Source of the DNA: Chitinophaga oryzae
Lineage (GTDB): Bacteria > Bacteroidota > Bacteroidia > Chitinophagales > Chitinophagaceae
Reading direction: 5' to 3'
Assembly (NCBI RefSeq): GCF_012516375.2
Contig: NZ_CP051204.2
Span: 3,720,001 to 3,784,000 of the forward strand
DNA length: 64,000 nt
Positions 55,301-60,611 of this stretch are shown piece after piece. The position numbers were made by a program, and so were the translations under genes. Under the pieces are notes generated by a model. The model searched no databases and was not told where the DNA came from. It saw nothing but the letters and a program-made list of their open reading frames with translations. Position 1 is the stretch's first letter. Each line of letters begins with the position of its first letter.

Positions 55301-55944
55301 TCGTAGGCTTTTACCCATTCCGGTTTTGCCTGTGTATGGTAATATTCTACGTATTCATTGTCTGCAATGTTAAGACTGGTAATATTGGTAGGGAACCTAT
55401 AGGTAGAAGCAGCTCCCAGGTTAGTATAGAGGGAGTCGATGACCCGGTTTTTGCGGGGCCGGTCTCCGGCGTTAAAAATGCCGAAGTCTTCTTTGAAGCC
55501 GGCCATGGTACTGATGGTTCCGGCGCACTGGGTAATGGTACAGTCCTTTACTTTGATCTTTCTGGAGATGGTAGCTGTTCTGCTGCCGTTCTTTTCATAG
55601 ATCTTAACGGTAAAGGTATACTCGCCTACCTTGTTAAGCCGGATGGTCATCGCTGTGACGCCTGCATAGGAGCCGGGTGTCCGGCCTACCCATTTGTCGG
55701 CGGCCGATGGCAGCCCGTTTTCGGTGAAGAGGAACTCGTACTCATCGGCGGCCAGGGCAGGAGAGACGCTCCAGTCCATGTGATCTACCGTAAAGTCGGA
55801 GTTCCACAACAGGCCGTTCAGGGTGGCAAAACTACCTGCGCAGATACTGTCGGGTGCGTTGATAAACGCCCTTTGTGCCATCGTCTTTGCAGACGGTAGC
55901 ACAAAACCCGTTAACAGTAGTAAAAAGGTTAAAAGTCGTTTCAT
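40384..55944 (-). CDS. Giant secreted repeat protein with type IX secretion C-terminal domain
   Basis: This gene encodes 5186 residues, an unusually large protein. A signal peptide (1-24, KTMAQ) is followed by a beta-rich N-terminal part with a likely carbohydrate- or ligand-binding domain (about 140-360, FSAWFMNVNGM). A long series of Ig/PKD-like domains follows, including the tandem 357-residue units at about 1096-3415. NAGPDQE-type domains (about 3500-4050), six HYR-like domains (about 4180-4645) and shorter Ig-like repeats come next. The last 90 residues (FPNAFSPNGDGRNDVF, then FNRWGELIF and GWDGKFKG) are a gliding-motility-associated type B sorting domain of the type IX secretion system. 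It is probably a cell-surface adhesin, perhaps SprB-like; that role is inferred. No accessory T9SS genes lie nearby. Confidence 0.92.
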   Translation of the reverse strand: MKRLLTFLLLLTGFVLPSAKTMAQRAFINAPDSICAGSFATLNGLLWNSDFTVDHMDWSVSPALAADEYEFLFTENGLPSAADKWVGRTPGSYAGVTAMTIRLNKVGEYTFTVKIYEKNGSRTATISRKIKVKDCTITQCAGTISTMAGFKEDFGIFNAGDRPRKNRVIDSLYTNLGAASTYRFPTNITSLNIADNEYVEYYHTQAKPEWVKAYDRTGNGDNVNTFGGMLVINSAIEKKSFYQRTIKNLCPGSIYNFSAWFMNVNGMEVFDQTCARASDTKPDGYHYAGVTFILTDPTTGAVLQRFNTNDVSMNLRKPEWQQYGGSFKIPPNLTSVKLTILNNNFGGCGNDIAIDDIQFTYCSPDLFAYVDGLKDEKRIKDQICGGAPLSLTAYLEPITYFQDPVYQWQISTDGVTYTDMVDGPMNAGTVTGSKTPILNFTAGALKGDPSVAKLYYFRVGITEKDNVKLGNCAAPSRPVEITILPQPQISVTGNEICNGQNAHLEVTGGYTSYTWKVNPLVTGTTLDVSPNVTTTYEVVGEKSYGDNKVCRDSNRAEILVYQKPIVNVKLLTPPSICEGEIAKLEIQPENSVYDITWDYNGTVIAGAKGTSITHTPTKVTNPAAVPPAKNIYTVTVTNGKCIISDQAEVIVNSMPKPNAGTDIKLCNTTSFTLAGSQPLADQTGMWSFKGGINEGATLNNPTSYNATVTNLAAGKSVTLVWTITNKNLSKCAASDEVVLINMPLPVSAATIDITQCANKVFNISGTAPAAWETGQWSGTGVTFGDPNSPLTTATLTGTATTQDITVTWTLRNGKCADGLSKVNLHLRPAPAVTVTVPAVCQTAKQFTINFSALSGTVTKYTVKQGIGTPLAAFTNVTGTWPATGSAISVNLPANTPAGTYDFILTIQDGNNQGCTYDAPFKLRVDAQPDATISGPTDICLGTSVTLSVAASNSGYTKLWTIDGVTQTGSTQSITHTPTSAGTHNYSVKVTNLTCSDTKTLAVEVRAVPVADPGTASPQCNVGNFTMNAPALPVDQEGVWTISGSANGAVITDPTNPKTTVTGLQAGKSVVLTWTVNNKYNKTCKASSNITLTNTEPLTVSKAGVDITQCGNNQFKLSANAPKPTETGTWSGTGVTFSNPNDPAAVATLTSTSTPQTVTVTWTISNGVCTNSTSSVKLTLNAAPTVTVATVPAVCNADAFFNLVLSNPTGIITKYSIKPAATNALPSFTPIVDAAWTGAGTIKVNYPAATPAGTYNFVLTIQDGTNAGCAANYPFSVTIDAKPTVNVVASPTEICEGETTTLSIAAGNAGYTIRWTLNGTAIAGTDNKTTFTHTPTGTGNKVYAVSVKNGACTVTDDATVIVRSMPTADAGKPEIKQCDTKDFTVTGNQPAADQKGVWSFVGANLGAQITNPNNYTTTVTGVPAGSSVTLQWTVTNNFKASCVASDQITLTNTLALTVSKAGIDITQCGNNQFKLSANAPKPTETGTWSGTGVTFSNPNDPAAVATLTSTSTPQTVTVTWTISNGVCTNSTSSVKLTLNAAPTVTVATVPAVCNADAFFNLVLSNPTGIITKYSIKPAATNALPSFTPIVDAAWTGAGTIKVNYPAATPAGTYNFVLTIQDGTNAGCVANYPFSVTIDAKPTVNVVASPTEICEGETTTLSIAAGNAGYTIRWTLNNAPIAGTDNKTTFTHTPTGTGNKVYAVSVKNGACTVTDDATVIVRSMPTADAGNPEIKQCDTKDFTVTGNKPAADQKGVWSFVGANLGAQITNPNNYTTTVTGVPAGSSVTLQWTVTNTFKASCVASDQITLTNTLALTVSKAGIDITQCGNNQFKLSANAPKPTETGTWSGTGVTFSNPNDPAAVATLTSASAPQTVTVTWTISNGGVCTNSSSSIKLTLNAAPTVAVATVPTVCSADAFFNLVLSNPTGNITKYSIKPAATNALPSFTPIVDAPWTGAGTIKVNYPATTPGGTYDFVLTVQDDNNAGCVFTRTFSVKIDQNPAVKITALPYVVCEGTAATLSIDNSNAGYTIRWTLNGTPIPEGDNKVSIVHTPTKIGDNVYAVTVTNGVCTATDNVTIKVRSMPNANIDRHEIKQCNNPDFSVEGREPLGDQKGMWSFASADLGAKITDPTNYKTTVTGVPVGQSVTLRWTVSNIYHAACVASAYVVLTNVEALTESNAGTDITQCGDNKFQLNANAPKPTETGTWSGTGVTFSNPNDPKAIATLNTSTPQTVTVTWTISNGVCTNSTSSIKLILNAAPTVAVAAIPAVCNADGAFNLVLSNPTGAITLYSVKAVTPNKMAGFTDIINQKWNGAGTYKVTYPAATPAGTYNFVLTIQDGANAGCVTNYPFTVTVDAKPTVDVVATPAEICKGETTTLSIGSSNAGNTIRWTLDGVAIPAANDKVSFTQTPGKIGNNVYAVTVTNGACTVTDNVTVVVRSMPTADAGVPEIKQCDTKDFTVTGNQPLADQKGVWSFVGNSLGAQITNPNNYTTTVTGVPAGSSVTLLWTVTNNFKASCTASDQIILTNTLALTVSKAGTDITQCGDNKFQLNANTPKPTEKGTWSGTGVTFSNPNDPKAIATLNTSTPQTVTVTWTISNGVCTNSTSSIKLILNAAPTVAVAAIPAVCNADGAFNLVLSNPTGAITLYSVKAVTPNKMAGFTDIINQKWNGAGTYKVTYPAATPAGTYNFVLTIQDGANAGCVTNYPFTVTVDAKPTVDVVATPAEICKGETTTLSIGSSNAGYTIRWTLDGVAIPAANDKVSFTQTPGKIGNNVYAVTVTNGACTVTDNVTVVVRSMPAADAGVPEIKQCDTKDFTVTGNQPLADQKGVWSFVGNSLGAQITNPNNYTTTVTGVPAGSSVTLLWTVTNNFKASCTASDQIILTNTLALTVSKAGTDITQCGDNKFQLNANTPKPTEKGTWSGTGVTFSNPNDPKAIATLNTSTPQTVTVTWTISNGVCTNSTSSIKLILNAAPTVAVAAIPAVCNADGAFNLVLSNPTGAITLYSVKAVTPNKMAGFTDIINQKWNGAGTYKVTYPAATPAGTYNFVLTIQDGANAGCVTNYPFTVTVDAKPTVDVVATPAEICKGETTTLSIGSSNAGYTIRWTLDGIAIPGTDNKVSFSHTPIKIGDNVYAVSVKNGACTVTDNVIVQVRSMPTADAGVAEIKQCNNSSFTVTGNQPLADQKGVWSFVGNSLGAKITTPNNYTTTITGVPAGSSVTLLWTVTNNFKASCTASDQIILTNTEALTESKAGFDITQCGDNKFQLNANTPKPTETGTWSGTGVTFSNPNDPKAIATLNTSTPQTVTVTWTISNGVCTNSTSSIKLILNAAPTVGVAAVTPVCNTDGSFNMVVSNPTGIITLYSVKATTPNKMAGFTDIINQKWNGAGTYKVTFPTSAPAGTYDFVLTVQDGTNAGCTRDVHFTVKIMKPSTPATGLTVNAAEICDKGDVVLTIQGGSLGTDENGATNATWKWYINGCPGTTGSTAVTPDVISADGRTATFKNVSKTTTWFVRAESTGPCGNAATCASAKVTVYELPAKADAGQNKSFCNVKTDLKLEGNDPKAAGATGKWTTNNPKAIIRNPDQPVTGVYLPVGETATFTWTITNGVCAVTSDDVVLTNYETPVVANAGEDQEQCDNENFTLNGNAPTQFGAAGKWTASTMTGVTIADPANAKTRVTVKAGTTVTFTWTITNGTCAATSDNVVITNYAVAAAANAGPDQEACNQASDFMMKANVPSVPTATGKWKDVSRIPGRAVIKQPTNPLTAVTVPVGDTVVLEWTITNGACKATSSRVTIINYKAAAVANAGPDQEKCNTTGDFVMDANQPGASSATGTWTDISRVPGRATIYEPNNPATKVKVPVGDTVVLKWTITNGKCASTSSQVTLINYAKALDANAGPDQEACNQLTDFTLAADKPSVSSATGFWSIIKGTAVIRSINSPVSKVKVNPGDTVTLRWTITNGVCSSTWDDVTLINYLTPVAANAGPNQEHCDNATFNMNASDPGVPGAKGVWVVTSNNAALITISNATDRKATITVPAGETAQLTWVVSNGKCAATSSSVTLINRKPILGNSIQADQTVCTTETPTAIRGNVLSGGNGTYTYVWQQSTAGAAGPFTNIPGATTDTYQPGLLTADIWYRRIVASGACINNISNVVKITVVNKAPIVVSQPAAITTECVQGKDYTTLFGKPVFSHAPYDDVSLNVTYNDVTTVTSPCLTTITRTWTATDRCGLFVTASQTITVVDTKAPVFTTPAPANITVDCDKVPARVDLIAKDDCAGDITIPVVEVRKDIPGACGNNYQLIRTWTAKDACNTGVTLTQIITVKDMTAPVFTLQPPADTTVNCDKVPAGINLTATDNCTPGIITVTSRDSIVRKSGICASNYTIYRKWTALDECGNGKTVQQILRVQDTTRPVFSLPTPKDTLVDCDKVPAWPVITATDNCSGNIQVFTSSKTQKIPGACAGNYLEIRTWTATDDCGNKATMQQTIRVQDTTKPVFTVVPPGDTTVNCDAIPAPATNVTATDNCSTTGNGLTVTRQTITETIPGACGNNYRIIRTWTAKDACGNIATMKQIVTVQDTTRPVIMPAPADVTVYCQDPIPAPVTLTATDNCDPSFPKKAVYSEDPFVKDICKGYTIVRRWSITDACGNKANDVIQRIIIQPCPKPQLSATLPANCSDNPRVALQPVGDVNLPTFTLVAVTPANAVTGLPLTQRSNQFNLNGATSASFIMTDGKTGCSSDTMTYQLNYIQKPVVNLGQDTTICGGNSLVLDAGASNFAYTIKWSTGETTQRIKITQAGIYWVNISNGQCETSDTIKVGLIPTPLVSIPDTTICRGQSVKLDAYVDGATYLWSTGATTASILVSTQEQFWVKVMKSACITIDTVKVSVNPPPDITLSRDTAICPDQSIMLTVNSNGGRIRWQTGETSNSIIVNKPGGYWVAVSRDNCVVRDTVNVRMKPGIQVDLGPDRNICPDGTVTFNGTNTDAISYLWNDGDTNPIKQVSQAGKYKLAVMDRFCQRVYLDSVNVNITGVPKINLGNDTVMCIGETLTLRAEGNGITSVRWDNGSTSPTLQVTNGGTYTVTVFNDCGSATDDIRVNFTQCEPKPQFPNAFSPNGDGRNDVFRPIVRGPMFDYELRIFNRWGELIFISSDSHKGWDGKFKGSPVDIGTYVWWLTYKKVAGGASNVIKGEVTVVR
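42010..43400 (-). repeat. Six HYR-like coding repeats within the giant gene
   Basis: About 230-bp units encode a pattern of TWTAKDxCGN...TxTVxDTTxPVF...P.DxTVxCDxxP. Six copies can be counted, the last degenerate. They are diverged at DNA level and encode tandem beta-sandwich domains of the HYR type. Confidence 0.75.
45690..52660 (-). repeat. Tandem array of about 1071-bp coding repeats in the giant gene
   Basis: Units begin with LTVSKAGxDITQCG at about 52657, 51586, 50512, 49437, 48366, 47295 and 46228 (minus strand). Six complete units of about 357 codons and one partial one are present. Copies starting at about 49437, 48366 and 47295 are nearly identical at DNA level. Each unit encodes four beta-sandwich subdomains. 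A more diverged related unit precedes the array at about 53720. Confidence 0.88.
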
Positions 55945-56347
55945 AGGTGTAAAACAGTTAAGTGAAAAAAGTATCAGTTCTGAGGGCTTTCGCCTGTTCA
56001 GTAACTGTTGTTTTCCAACCGCTTACAAGGGTGTGTGGACCCGGAAAACCGGTTCCGGTCCGGGTGAGGGAAGGTGTAGAATGTTTTCATAGGCGTCAGG
56101 TGTTTAAACGTTATATGGCTAAAATATGCGACTATTTTAAAATTAAAATTAAAAATAATATAGAGAAATAAAAAAAGTAATGATTTTCATAATATGAAAT
56201 ACACACTAGATAGGAAGAAGGGGAGGGTTAACGAAAATTGATTCTCAATCGGTTAAAGGAGGTTAAAAAAGCATTGAAAAAGTTATCCACATCCGGCGGC
56301 TATTGGGATTTATTTATCTGGTGCTGTGTTTTATGAAGTTATTTCCC
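55945..56347. other. Intergenic region between giant gene and rpmI
   Basis: About 400 bases hold no gene. On the minus strand TACTTTTT at about 55965 is a weak -7 box for the giant gene. A hairpin ACCCGGA/TCCGGGT (56039-56045 with 56059-56065) lies further upstream. The stretch 56110-56180 is very AT-rich. A single TTATCCACA (56283-56291) matches a DnaA box but has no partners. Confidence 0.5.
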
Positions 56348-56355
56348 TACCTTTG
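56348..56355 (+). promoter_or_regulatory. Predicted -7 box of rpmI-rplT
   Basis: TACCTTTG fits TAnnTTTG and lies 20 nt before the rpmI start codon. It shows that the two ribosomal genes have their own promoter at this separate site. Confidence 0.65.
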
Positions 56356-56375
56356 CAGACCAAATTTGATGTAAG

Positions 56376-56573
56376 ATGCCCAAAGTAAGAACACATTCCC
56401 GGGCCAAGAAGACCTTCAAGGTTGGCGGGAACGGACAGATTAAGCGGTTTAAAGCCTTCAAAAGCCACTTACTGACTAAGAAAGCTACTAAAAGAAAACG
56501 TAGCCTGAGAGGAAGTACACTGGTTCACGAAGCGAATCTTAACCTGGTTAAGAGAATGCTCGGCCTCCGCTAG
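56376..56573 (+). CDS. rpmI: 50S ribosomal protein L35
   Basis: The 65-residue, very basic product (MPKVRTHSRAKKTF...) is full-length L35, a late-assembling protein of the large subunit. rplT follows after 48 nt. Normally infC lies directly upstream, but here it is 26 kb away. Confidence 0.97.
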   Translation: MPKVRTHSRAKKTFKVGGNGQIKRFKAFKSHLLTKKATKRKRSLRGSTLVHEANLNLVKRMLGLR

Positions 56574-56621
56574 TATCCGTCCAAACAATCGAATTTTATA
56601 ACCTGAGAAAAAACAAAGACA

Positions 56622-56966
56622 ATGCCTCGTTCAGTTAACGCCGTAGCTTCAAGAGCCCGGAGAAAAAGGATCTTAAAGCAAGCCAAAGGCTTTTACGGTA
56701 AAAGGAAAAATGTTTACACCGTAGCGAAGAACGTCCTCGAGAAAGGACTCACCTATAGCTACGTAGGTCGTAAATTAAAGAAAAGAAACTATCGTCAGCT
56801 GTGGATCGCCCGTATCAACGCTGCGGTAAGAGCAGAAGGTCTGACCTACTCTGTGTTCATGAACAAATTAGCTGGTAAGAACATCGATCTGAACAGAAAG
56901 GTGCTTGCTGACCTGGCCATGAACGAACCAGAAACCTTTAAAGCACTGGTTGCTTCCGTAAAGTAA
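56622..56966 (+). CDS. rplT: 50S ribosomal protein L20
   Basis: The 114-residue basic product ([19 protein letters not shown]...) is full-length L20, which binds 23S rRNA and starts large-subunit assembly. In other bacteria it also represses its own operon; no matching leader structure is evident in the short rpmI leader here. Its stop lies 3 nt from the stop of the convergent ispE gene. Confidence 0.97.
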   Translation: MPRSVNAVASRARRKRILKQAKGFYGKRKNVYTVAKNVLEKGLTYSYVGRKLKKRNYRQLWIARINAAVRAEGLTYSVFMNKLAGKNIDLNRKVLADLAMNEPETFKALVASVK

Positions 56967-56969
56967 GCG

Positions 56970-57779
56970 CTAATTAACTTTAAATACCAGGTAGCTGGCA
57001 TCCCACCGGATGTCAGCTATTTTATTTTTAGGGAAGAGGCCCACCACGGCCGACCCGCTGCCGCTCATCGTGGCATATACCGCCCCGCCTTCATACATCG
57101 CCGCTTTTATCGCTGCCAGTTCCGGATGCGCTGCAAATACCGGCGCTTCAAAATCGTTGCTGATGACCTGCCGCCAGGCGGTCACCGGCGACTGTATCAT
57201 TTCTTTTAACGCCCGGGCCGGCGCCTGTGGCGTGATTTGACGGAAAGCCCAACCGGTATTGACATGAATGCCCGGGTGCACCAGTAAAAAAGAGTAGCCC
57301 GAAAGGTCCAGTGACAGCGGTTCCATGATCTCTCCGCGGCCGGTAGCGTAACAAGGCTGATTCAGTATAAAGAAAGGGCAATCGCTGCCCAGCACAGCTG
57401 CATAGTTGATCAGCTGCGCCTGCGTGAGTTCCAGCTGAAATTTCTTATTGAGCAACTGCAGCATAAAGGCAGCATCAGCGGAGCCGCCACCAAGGCCGGC
57501 GCCAATAGGAATATGTTTATGCAGGTGGATGTTGACCGGCTGTAATTGGGGAAAGTCCTGTTGCAACAGGTGAAAAGCCCGGAGGCACAGGTTGTCCGCC
57601 GCATCGCCGGGGACGGGAATGCCGCTGCTGGTGAACTGCAGGCTGCCGGGGGCAATTACTTCCAGCGCATCTGTCACGGGCAGGGGAAAGAAAACGGTCT
57701 CCAGGTCATGGAAGCCGTCTGACCGCTTGCCGATGATATGAAGGCCCAGGTTTATTTTACAGTTGGGAAAGACGATCAT
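56970..57779 (-). CDS. ispE: 4-diphosphocytidyl-2-C-methyl-D-erythritol kinase
   Basis: This 269-residue GHMP kinase of the MEP pathway phosphorylates CDP-methylerythritol on the way to isoprenoids. The ATP loop PIGAGLGGGSADAAFML (about 88-104) is clear. The N-terminal motif NCKINLGLHI carries the catalytic Lys/Asn. The last GHMP motif is ATMSGSGSAVVGLF. The ATG at 57779 (MIVFPNCKINL) is the normal start. An upstream start is less likely. The bifunctional nuclease gene lies 75 nt upstream on the same strand. Confidence 0.95.
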   Translation of the reverse strand: MIVFPNCKINLGLHIIGKRSDGFHDLETVFFPLPVTDALEVIAPGSLQFTSSGIPVPGDAADNLCLRAFHLLQQDFPQLQPVNIHLHKHIPIGAGLGGGSADAAFMLQLLNKKFQLELTQAQLINYAAVLGSDCPFFILNQPCYATGRGEIMEPLSLDLSGYSFLLVHPGIHVNTGWAFRQITPQAPARALKEMIQSPVTAWRQVISNDFEAPVFAAHPELAAIKAAMYEGGAVYATMSGSGSAVVGLFPKNKIADIRWDASYLVFKVN

Positions 57780-57854
57780 GGTTATGGCATTACACAGCAA
57801 AACCGCAGCGGCAGGGGATTCCTACCGGCAGCAGCTGTCCTTTCTGAAAAACAA

Positions 57855-58454
57855 TTATTTACTTTTTCTGCTGTTGATTTCATCGCGAATAGCGATGGCG
57901 CGGATATAATCTTCCTGTTCCAGCACTTCCTGTAGGAGTTGTGTAAGCTCGTCCAGGCTCAAGGCCTTGAGATCGTCCTCGGCGCCTCTCTCGTGTTCGG
58001 AAATCGTGGGCGTAACAGGCTTGGCGCTTTTTTTACCTGCCGGATCATCCAGCAGGATACCGGCGCTGTTGAGGATATTTTCGAAAGTGTAGATCGGACA
58101 ACCGAAACGAACGGCCAATGCAAGGGCATCGGAAGTGCGGGAGTCTATCTCAATGGTTTCGTCGTTGCTGGAACAGATAAGTTTGGAGTAAAAGATGCCC
58201 TCCTGGAGATTACTGATGACCACCTCATGGAGCTCTATGTTAAAAGCGGTCATGAAGTTTTTCATCAGGTCATGTGTGAGGGGGCGGCTGGGTTGCATTT
58301 TTTCTAACGCTACGGCGATCGCTTGCGCCTCAAAGCCCCCGATCACGATGGGTAAACGGCGTAACCCATTTACCTCTCCCAATACCACGGCATATGAATG
58401 AGTCTGCGTAATGCTGTGCGATAAAGCAACTATTTCCAGTTCTATTTTTCTCAT
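57855..58454 (-). CDS. Bifunctional nuclease domain protein (DUF151)
   Basis: The 199-residue product starts with the BFN/DUF151 domain (about 1-135). Signatures are LPIVIGGFEAQAIAVAL, RPLTHDLMKNF and the DSRTSDALALAVRFGCPIY segment. The C-terminal part (about 155-195) resembles a UVR helical hairpin (LQEVLEQEDYIRAIAIRDEI), a known combination in Bacteroidota. The enzymatic role in bacteria is poorly defined. It is probably in one transcript with ispE. Confidence 0.9.
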   Translation of the reverse strand: MRKIELEIVALSHSITQTHSYAVVLGEVNGLRRLPIVIGGFEAQAIAVALEKMQPSRPLTHDLMKNFMTAFNIELHEVVISNLQEGIFYSKLICSSNDETIEIDSRTSDALALAVRFGCPIYTFENILNSAGILLDDPAGKKSAKPVTPTISEHERGAEDDLKALSLDELTQLLQEVLEQEDYIRAIAIRDEINSRKSK

Positions 58455-58533
58455 ATCTGTCTTGCGTTGTCGCTGAATATTTTGTAAGACCGTGAAGTTA
58501 GAAAAATATTCCTTATCTAAAAAAAATCTTAAT

Positions 58534-58693
58534 CAATTACGAATTACGAATTACGAATTACGAGTTGAGAATCTTTATGTTGAACATTCATTTATGAACC
58601 GCTTAACAAAAGAGCCTTTTGCCGGGCGGTTATTTACGAACCTTCAACGAAACAGCTCCTGTTTCGTAATTCGTAATTCGTAATTCGTAATTG
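58534..58693. repeat. Nested inverted-repeat element, AATTACG family, copy 4
   Basis: The arms at 58534-58562 and 58665-58693 are a perfect 29-bp inverted repeat of four AATTACG units. The centre contains TTATGAACCGCTTAAC and GCGGTTATTTACGAACC, related to each other in inverse orientation and to the centres of copies 2 and 3. A smaller GAAACAG/CTGTTTC hairpin lies beside the right arm. It lies between the bifunctional nuclease start and the etfA stop. Confidence 0.88.
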
Positions 58694-58695
58694 AT

Positions 58696-59667
58696 TTATT
58701 GACCTTTGAATTCTTTGACTGCGGCTGTCAGTTTCGGTACCACTTCAAATGCATCACCAACTATGCCATAATCTGCGGCCTTGAAAAAAGGTGCCTCAGG
58801 GTCTTTGTTGATCACCACGATCACCTTGCTGCCGTTCACACCTGCCAGGTGCTGTATGGCGCCGGAAATACCGATCGCTACGTACAGGTTCGGGCGTACG
58901 GTCAAACCGGTCTGGCCCACGTGTTCATGATGCGGGCGCCAGCCGGCGTCGGCTACCGGGCGGGAGCTGGCCGTGGCTGCACCCAGCGCTTTGGCAAGGT
59001 CTTCCAGGATACCCCAGTTTTCGGGTCCTTTCAGGCCCCGGCCGCCGCTGACGATGATCTCAGCTTCTGTGAGCGGAATATCGCCGCTGACGGTTTCCGT
59101 TTTAATGACTTTTACTTTAAAATCCGCATCATTGATGGCAGGCGCGAAAGCTTCCACAGCAGCAGTGCCGGAGCCGGCCACGGCAGGGAAGGTGTTGGGC
59201 GTCAGTGCGATCACTTTGCGTTCGGAGGTGATATTTACGTTGGCGAAAGCCTTACCGGAGAATACGGTTTTTTTCACCACAAAGCCGTTGGCTGTGTCCG
59301 GGTAGGATACGGCGCCAGCCACCAGGCCGGCTTTCAGGCGGGCAGCCACACGGGGTGCTACCGCTTTGCCATCGAAGTTGTGCGGGAATACGATCACGGC
59401 TGCGCCTTCTTTATCGGCTGCTTCCGCAATGATTTTAGTATAAACGGTGCTCTCCACTTCCTGCAGCCGCGCATCGGCCACATGCAACACTTTGGCAGCG
59501 CCATAGTTGCCCAGGGCGGCCAGTTCCGCGTTGTCCGCAGGACCGAGTACCAGCGCCGTAGCGGTGGTGCCCAGCTGGGCGGCTACCTTTGATCCGTATT
59601 GAACTGCTTCCAGTGCTGCTTTCTTGATTTTTCCGTGTGCCTGATCGGCAAATATTAAAATAGACAT
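58696..59667 (-). CDS. etfA: Electron transfer flavoprotein subunit alpha
   Basis: This 323-residue FAD-binding subunit has the C-terminal signature RPVADAGWRPHHEHVGQTG, then LYVAIGISGAIQHLAG and INKDPEAPFFKAADYGIVGD. With EtfB it passes electrons from acyl-CoA dehydrogenases to the respiratory chain. It follows etfB by 45 nt on the same strand. Confidence 0.96.
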   Translation of the reverse strand: MSILIFADQAHGKIKKAALEAVQYGSKVAAQLGTTATALVLGPADNAELAALGNYGAAKVLHVADARLQEVESTVYTKIIAEAADKEGAAVIVFPHNFDGKAVAPRVAARLKAGLVAGAVSYPDTANGFVVKKTVFSGKAFANVNITSERKVIALTPNTFPAVAGSGTAAVEAFAPAINDADFKVKVIKTETVSGDIPLTEAEIIVSGGRGLKGPENWGILEDLAKALGAATASSRPVADAGWRPHHEHVGQTGLTVRPNLYVAIGISGAIQHLAGVNGSKVIVVINKDPEAPFFKAADYGIVGDAFEVVPKLTAAVKEFKGQ

Positions 59668-59712
59668 GAATACGTTAATTAGAAATGAAACAATAGATAC
59701 CCGCTGCCCTGG

Positions 59713-60453
59713 TTAGATCACTTTGGCTTCTTCATGCAGCAATTTTACCAGTTCCCCTACATTGTCGGGGTTGATCAGCTTCACGCCCGCTTTGGCCGGC
59801 GGCAGCTCAAAGCTCACCACGCTGGTCAGCGTATCGGTGGCAACAGGCTCTACTACGGCCAACGGCTTGGTACGTGCCGCCATAATACCGCGCATATTCG
59901 GGATACGGGCTTCTGCCATTCCTTTCTGACAGGAAACGACTACCGGCAGGGATACTTCACAGATCTCTTCGCCGCCTTCGATCTCCCGGTTGATAGTAGC
60001 CACCGTGCCGTTCAGCTCAAACTTAGCTGCGATAGACACGTAGGGCAGGTCCAGCAGTTCGGCTACCATACCGCCTATACCGGAACCGTTATAGTCGATG
60101 GTCTCTTTACCGGTGAATATAATGTCATATTGTTTTTCTTTTGCATGTGCCGCAATCTGTGCAGCGATGTAATAACTGTCCGCACTGTCAGCATTGATAC
60201 GGAACGCCTCGTCACCGCCCAGTGCCAGCGCTTTCCGGATGATAGCATCGCAGTCAGCTCCGCCTACGGTGATCAGATGAACATCGGCACCAATCGTTTC
60301 CTTCAGCTCCAGCGCTCTTACCAGTGCGTACCATTCATCATAGGGGTTAATAATAAACTGGACACCAGCCTCATTGAATTTCGTGTTATTGTCCGTGAAA
60401 GCTATTTTTGCAGTCGTGTCCGGAGTTTTACTGATACAAACTAAAATCTTCAT
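59713..60453 (-). CDS. etfB: Electron transfer flavoprotein subunit beta
   Basis: The 246-residue product matches EtfB: KILVCISKTPDT at the start, then NPYDEWYALVRALELKE and the FTGKETIDYNGSGIGGMVAE AMP-binding region. It is the first gene of the etfBA unit and has a TAnnTTTG box 37 nt upstream. Confidence 0.96.
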   Translation of the reverse strand: MKILVCISKTPDTTAKIAFTDNNTKFNEAGVQFIINPYDEWYALVRALELKETIGADVHLITVGGADCDAIIRKALALGGDEAFRINADSADSYYIAAQIAAHAKEKQYDIIFTGKETIDYNGSGIGGMVAELLDLPYVSIAAKFELNGTVATINREIEGGEEICEVSLPVVVSCQKGMAEARIPNMRGIMAARTKPLAVVEPVATDTLTSVVSFELPPAKAGVKLINPDNVGELVKLLHEEAKVI

Positions 60454-60489
60454 GGCCTTAAACTGTTTGGTTTAAAAATGCGGTAAGAG

Positions 60490-60497
60490 CAAATATA
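60490..60497 (-). promoter_or_regulatory. Predicted -7 box of etfBA
   Basis: TATATTTG on the minus strand fits TAnnTTTG. Candidate TTG -33 boxes have spacers of 16 and 22 nt, so neither is ideal. Confidence 0.5.
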
Positions 60498-60611
60498 TCT
60501 TATTTATGTAAGCCAACCGCAAGGCTATATTATGATTTTAATCAGTATAAACAACAGAAGTATGAATGAAAATTATAATTTGTTGATACCGGTAAAAAGC
60601 ACAGCAAAGAC

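Noticed and set aside
56283..56291. TTATCCACA, a perfect DnaA-box match, in AT-rich DNA near rpmI
   Set aside because: It is a single box with no neighbours, no dnaA/dnaN genes and no origin-like cluster. It is probably chance.
30000..56347. The 26-kb block between infC and rpmI as an integrated mobile island
   Set aside because: No integrase, transposase, tRNA junction or attachment repeats are visible at the ends, and the block contains housekeeping serA. An insertion or rearrangement remains possible, but mobility is not supported.
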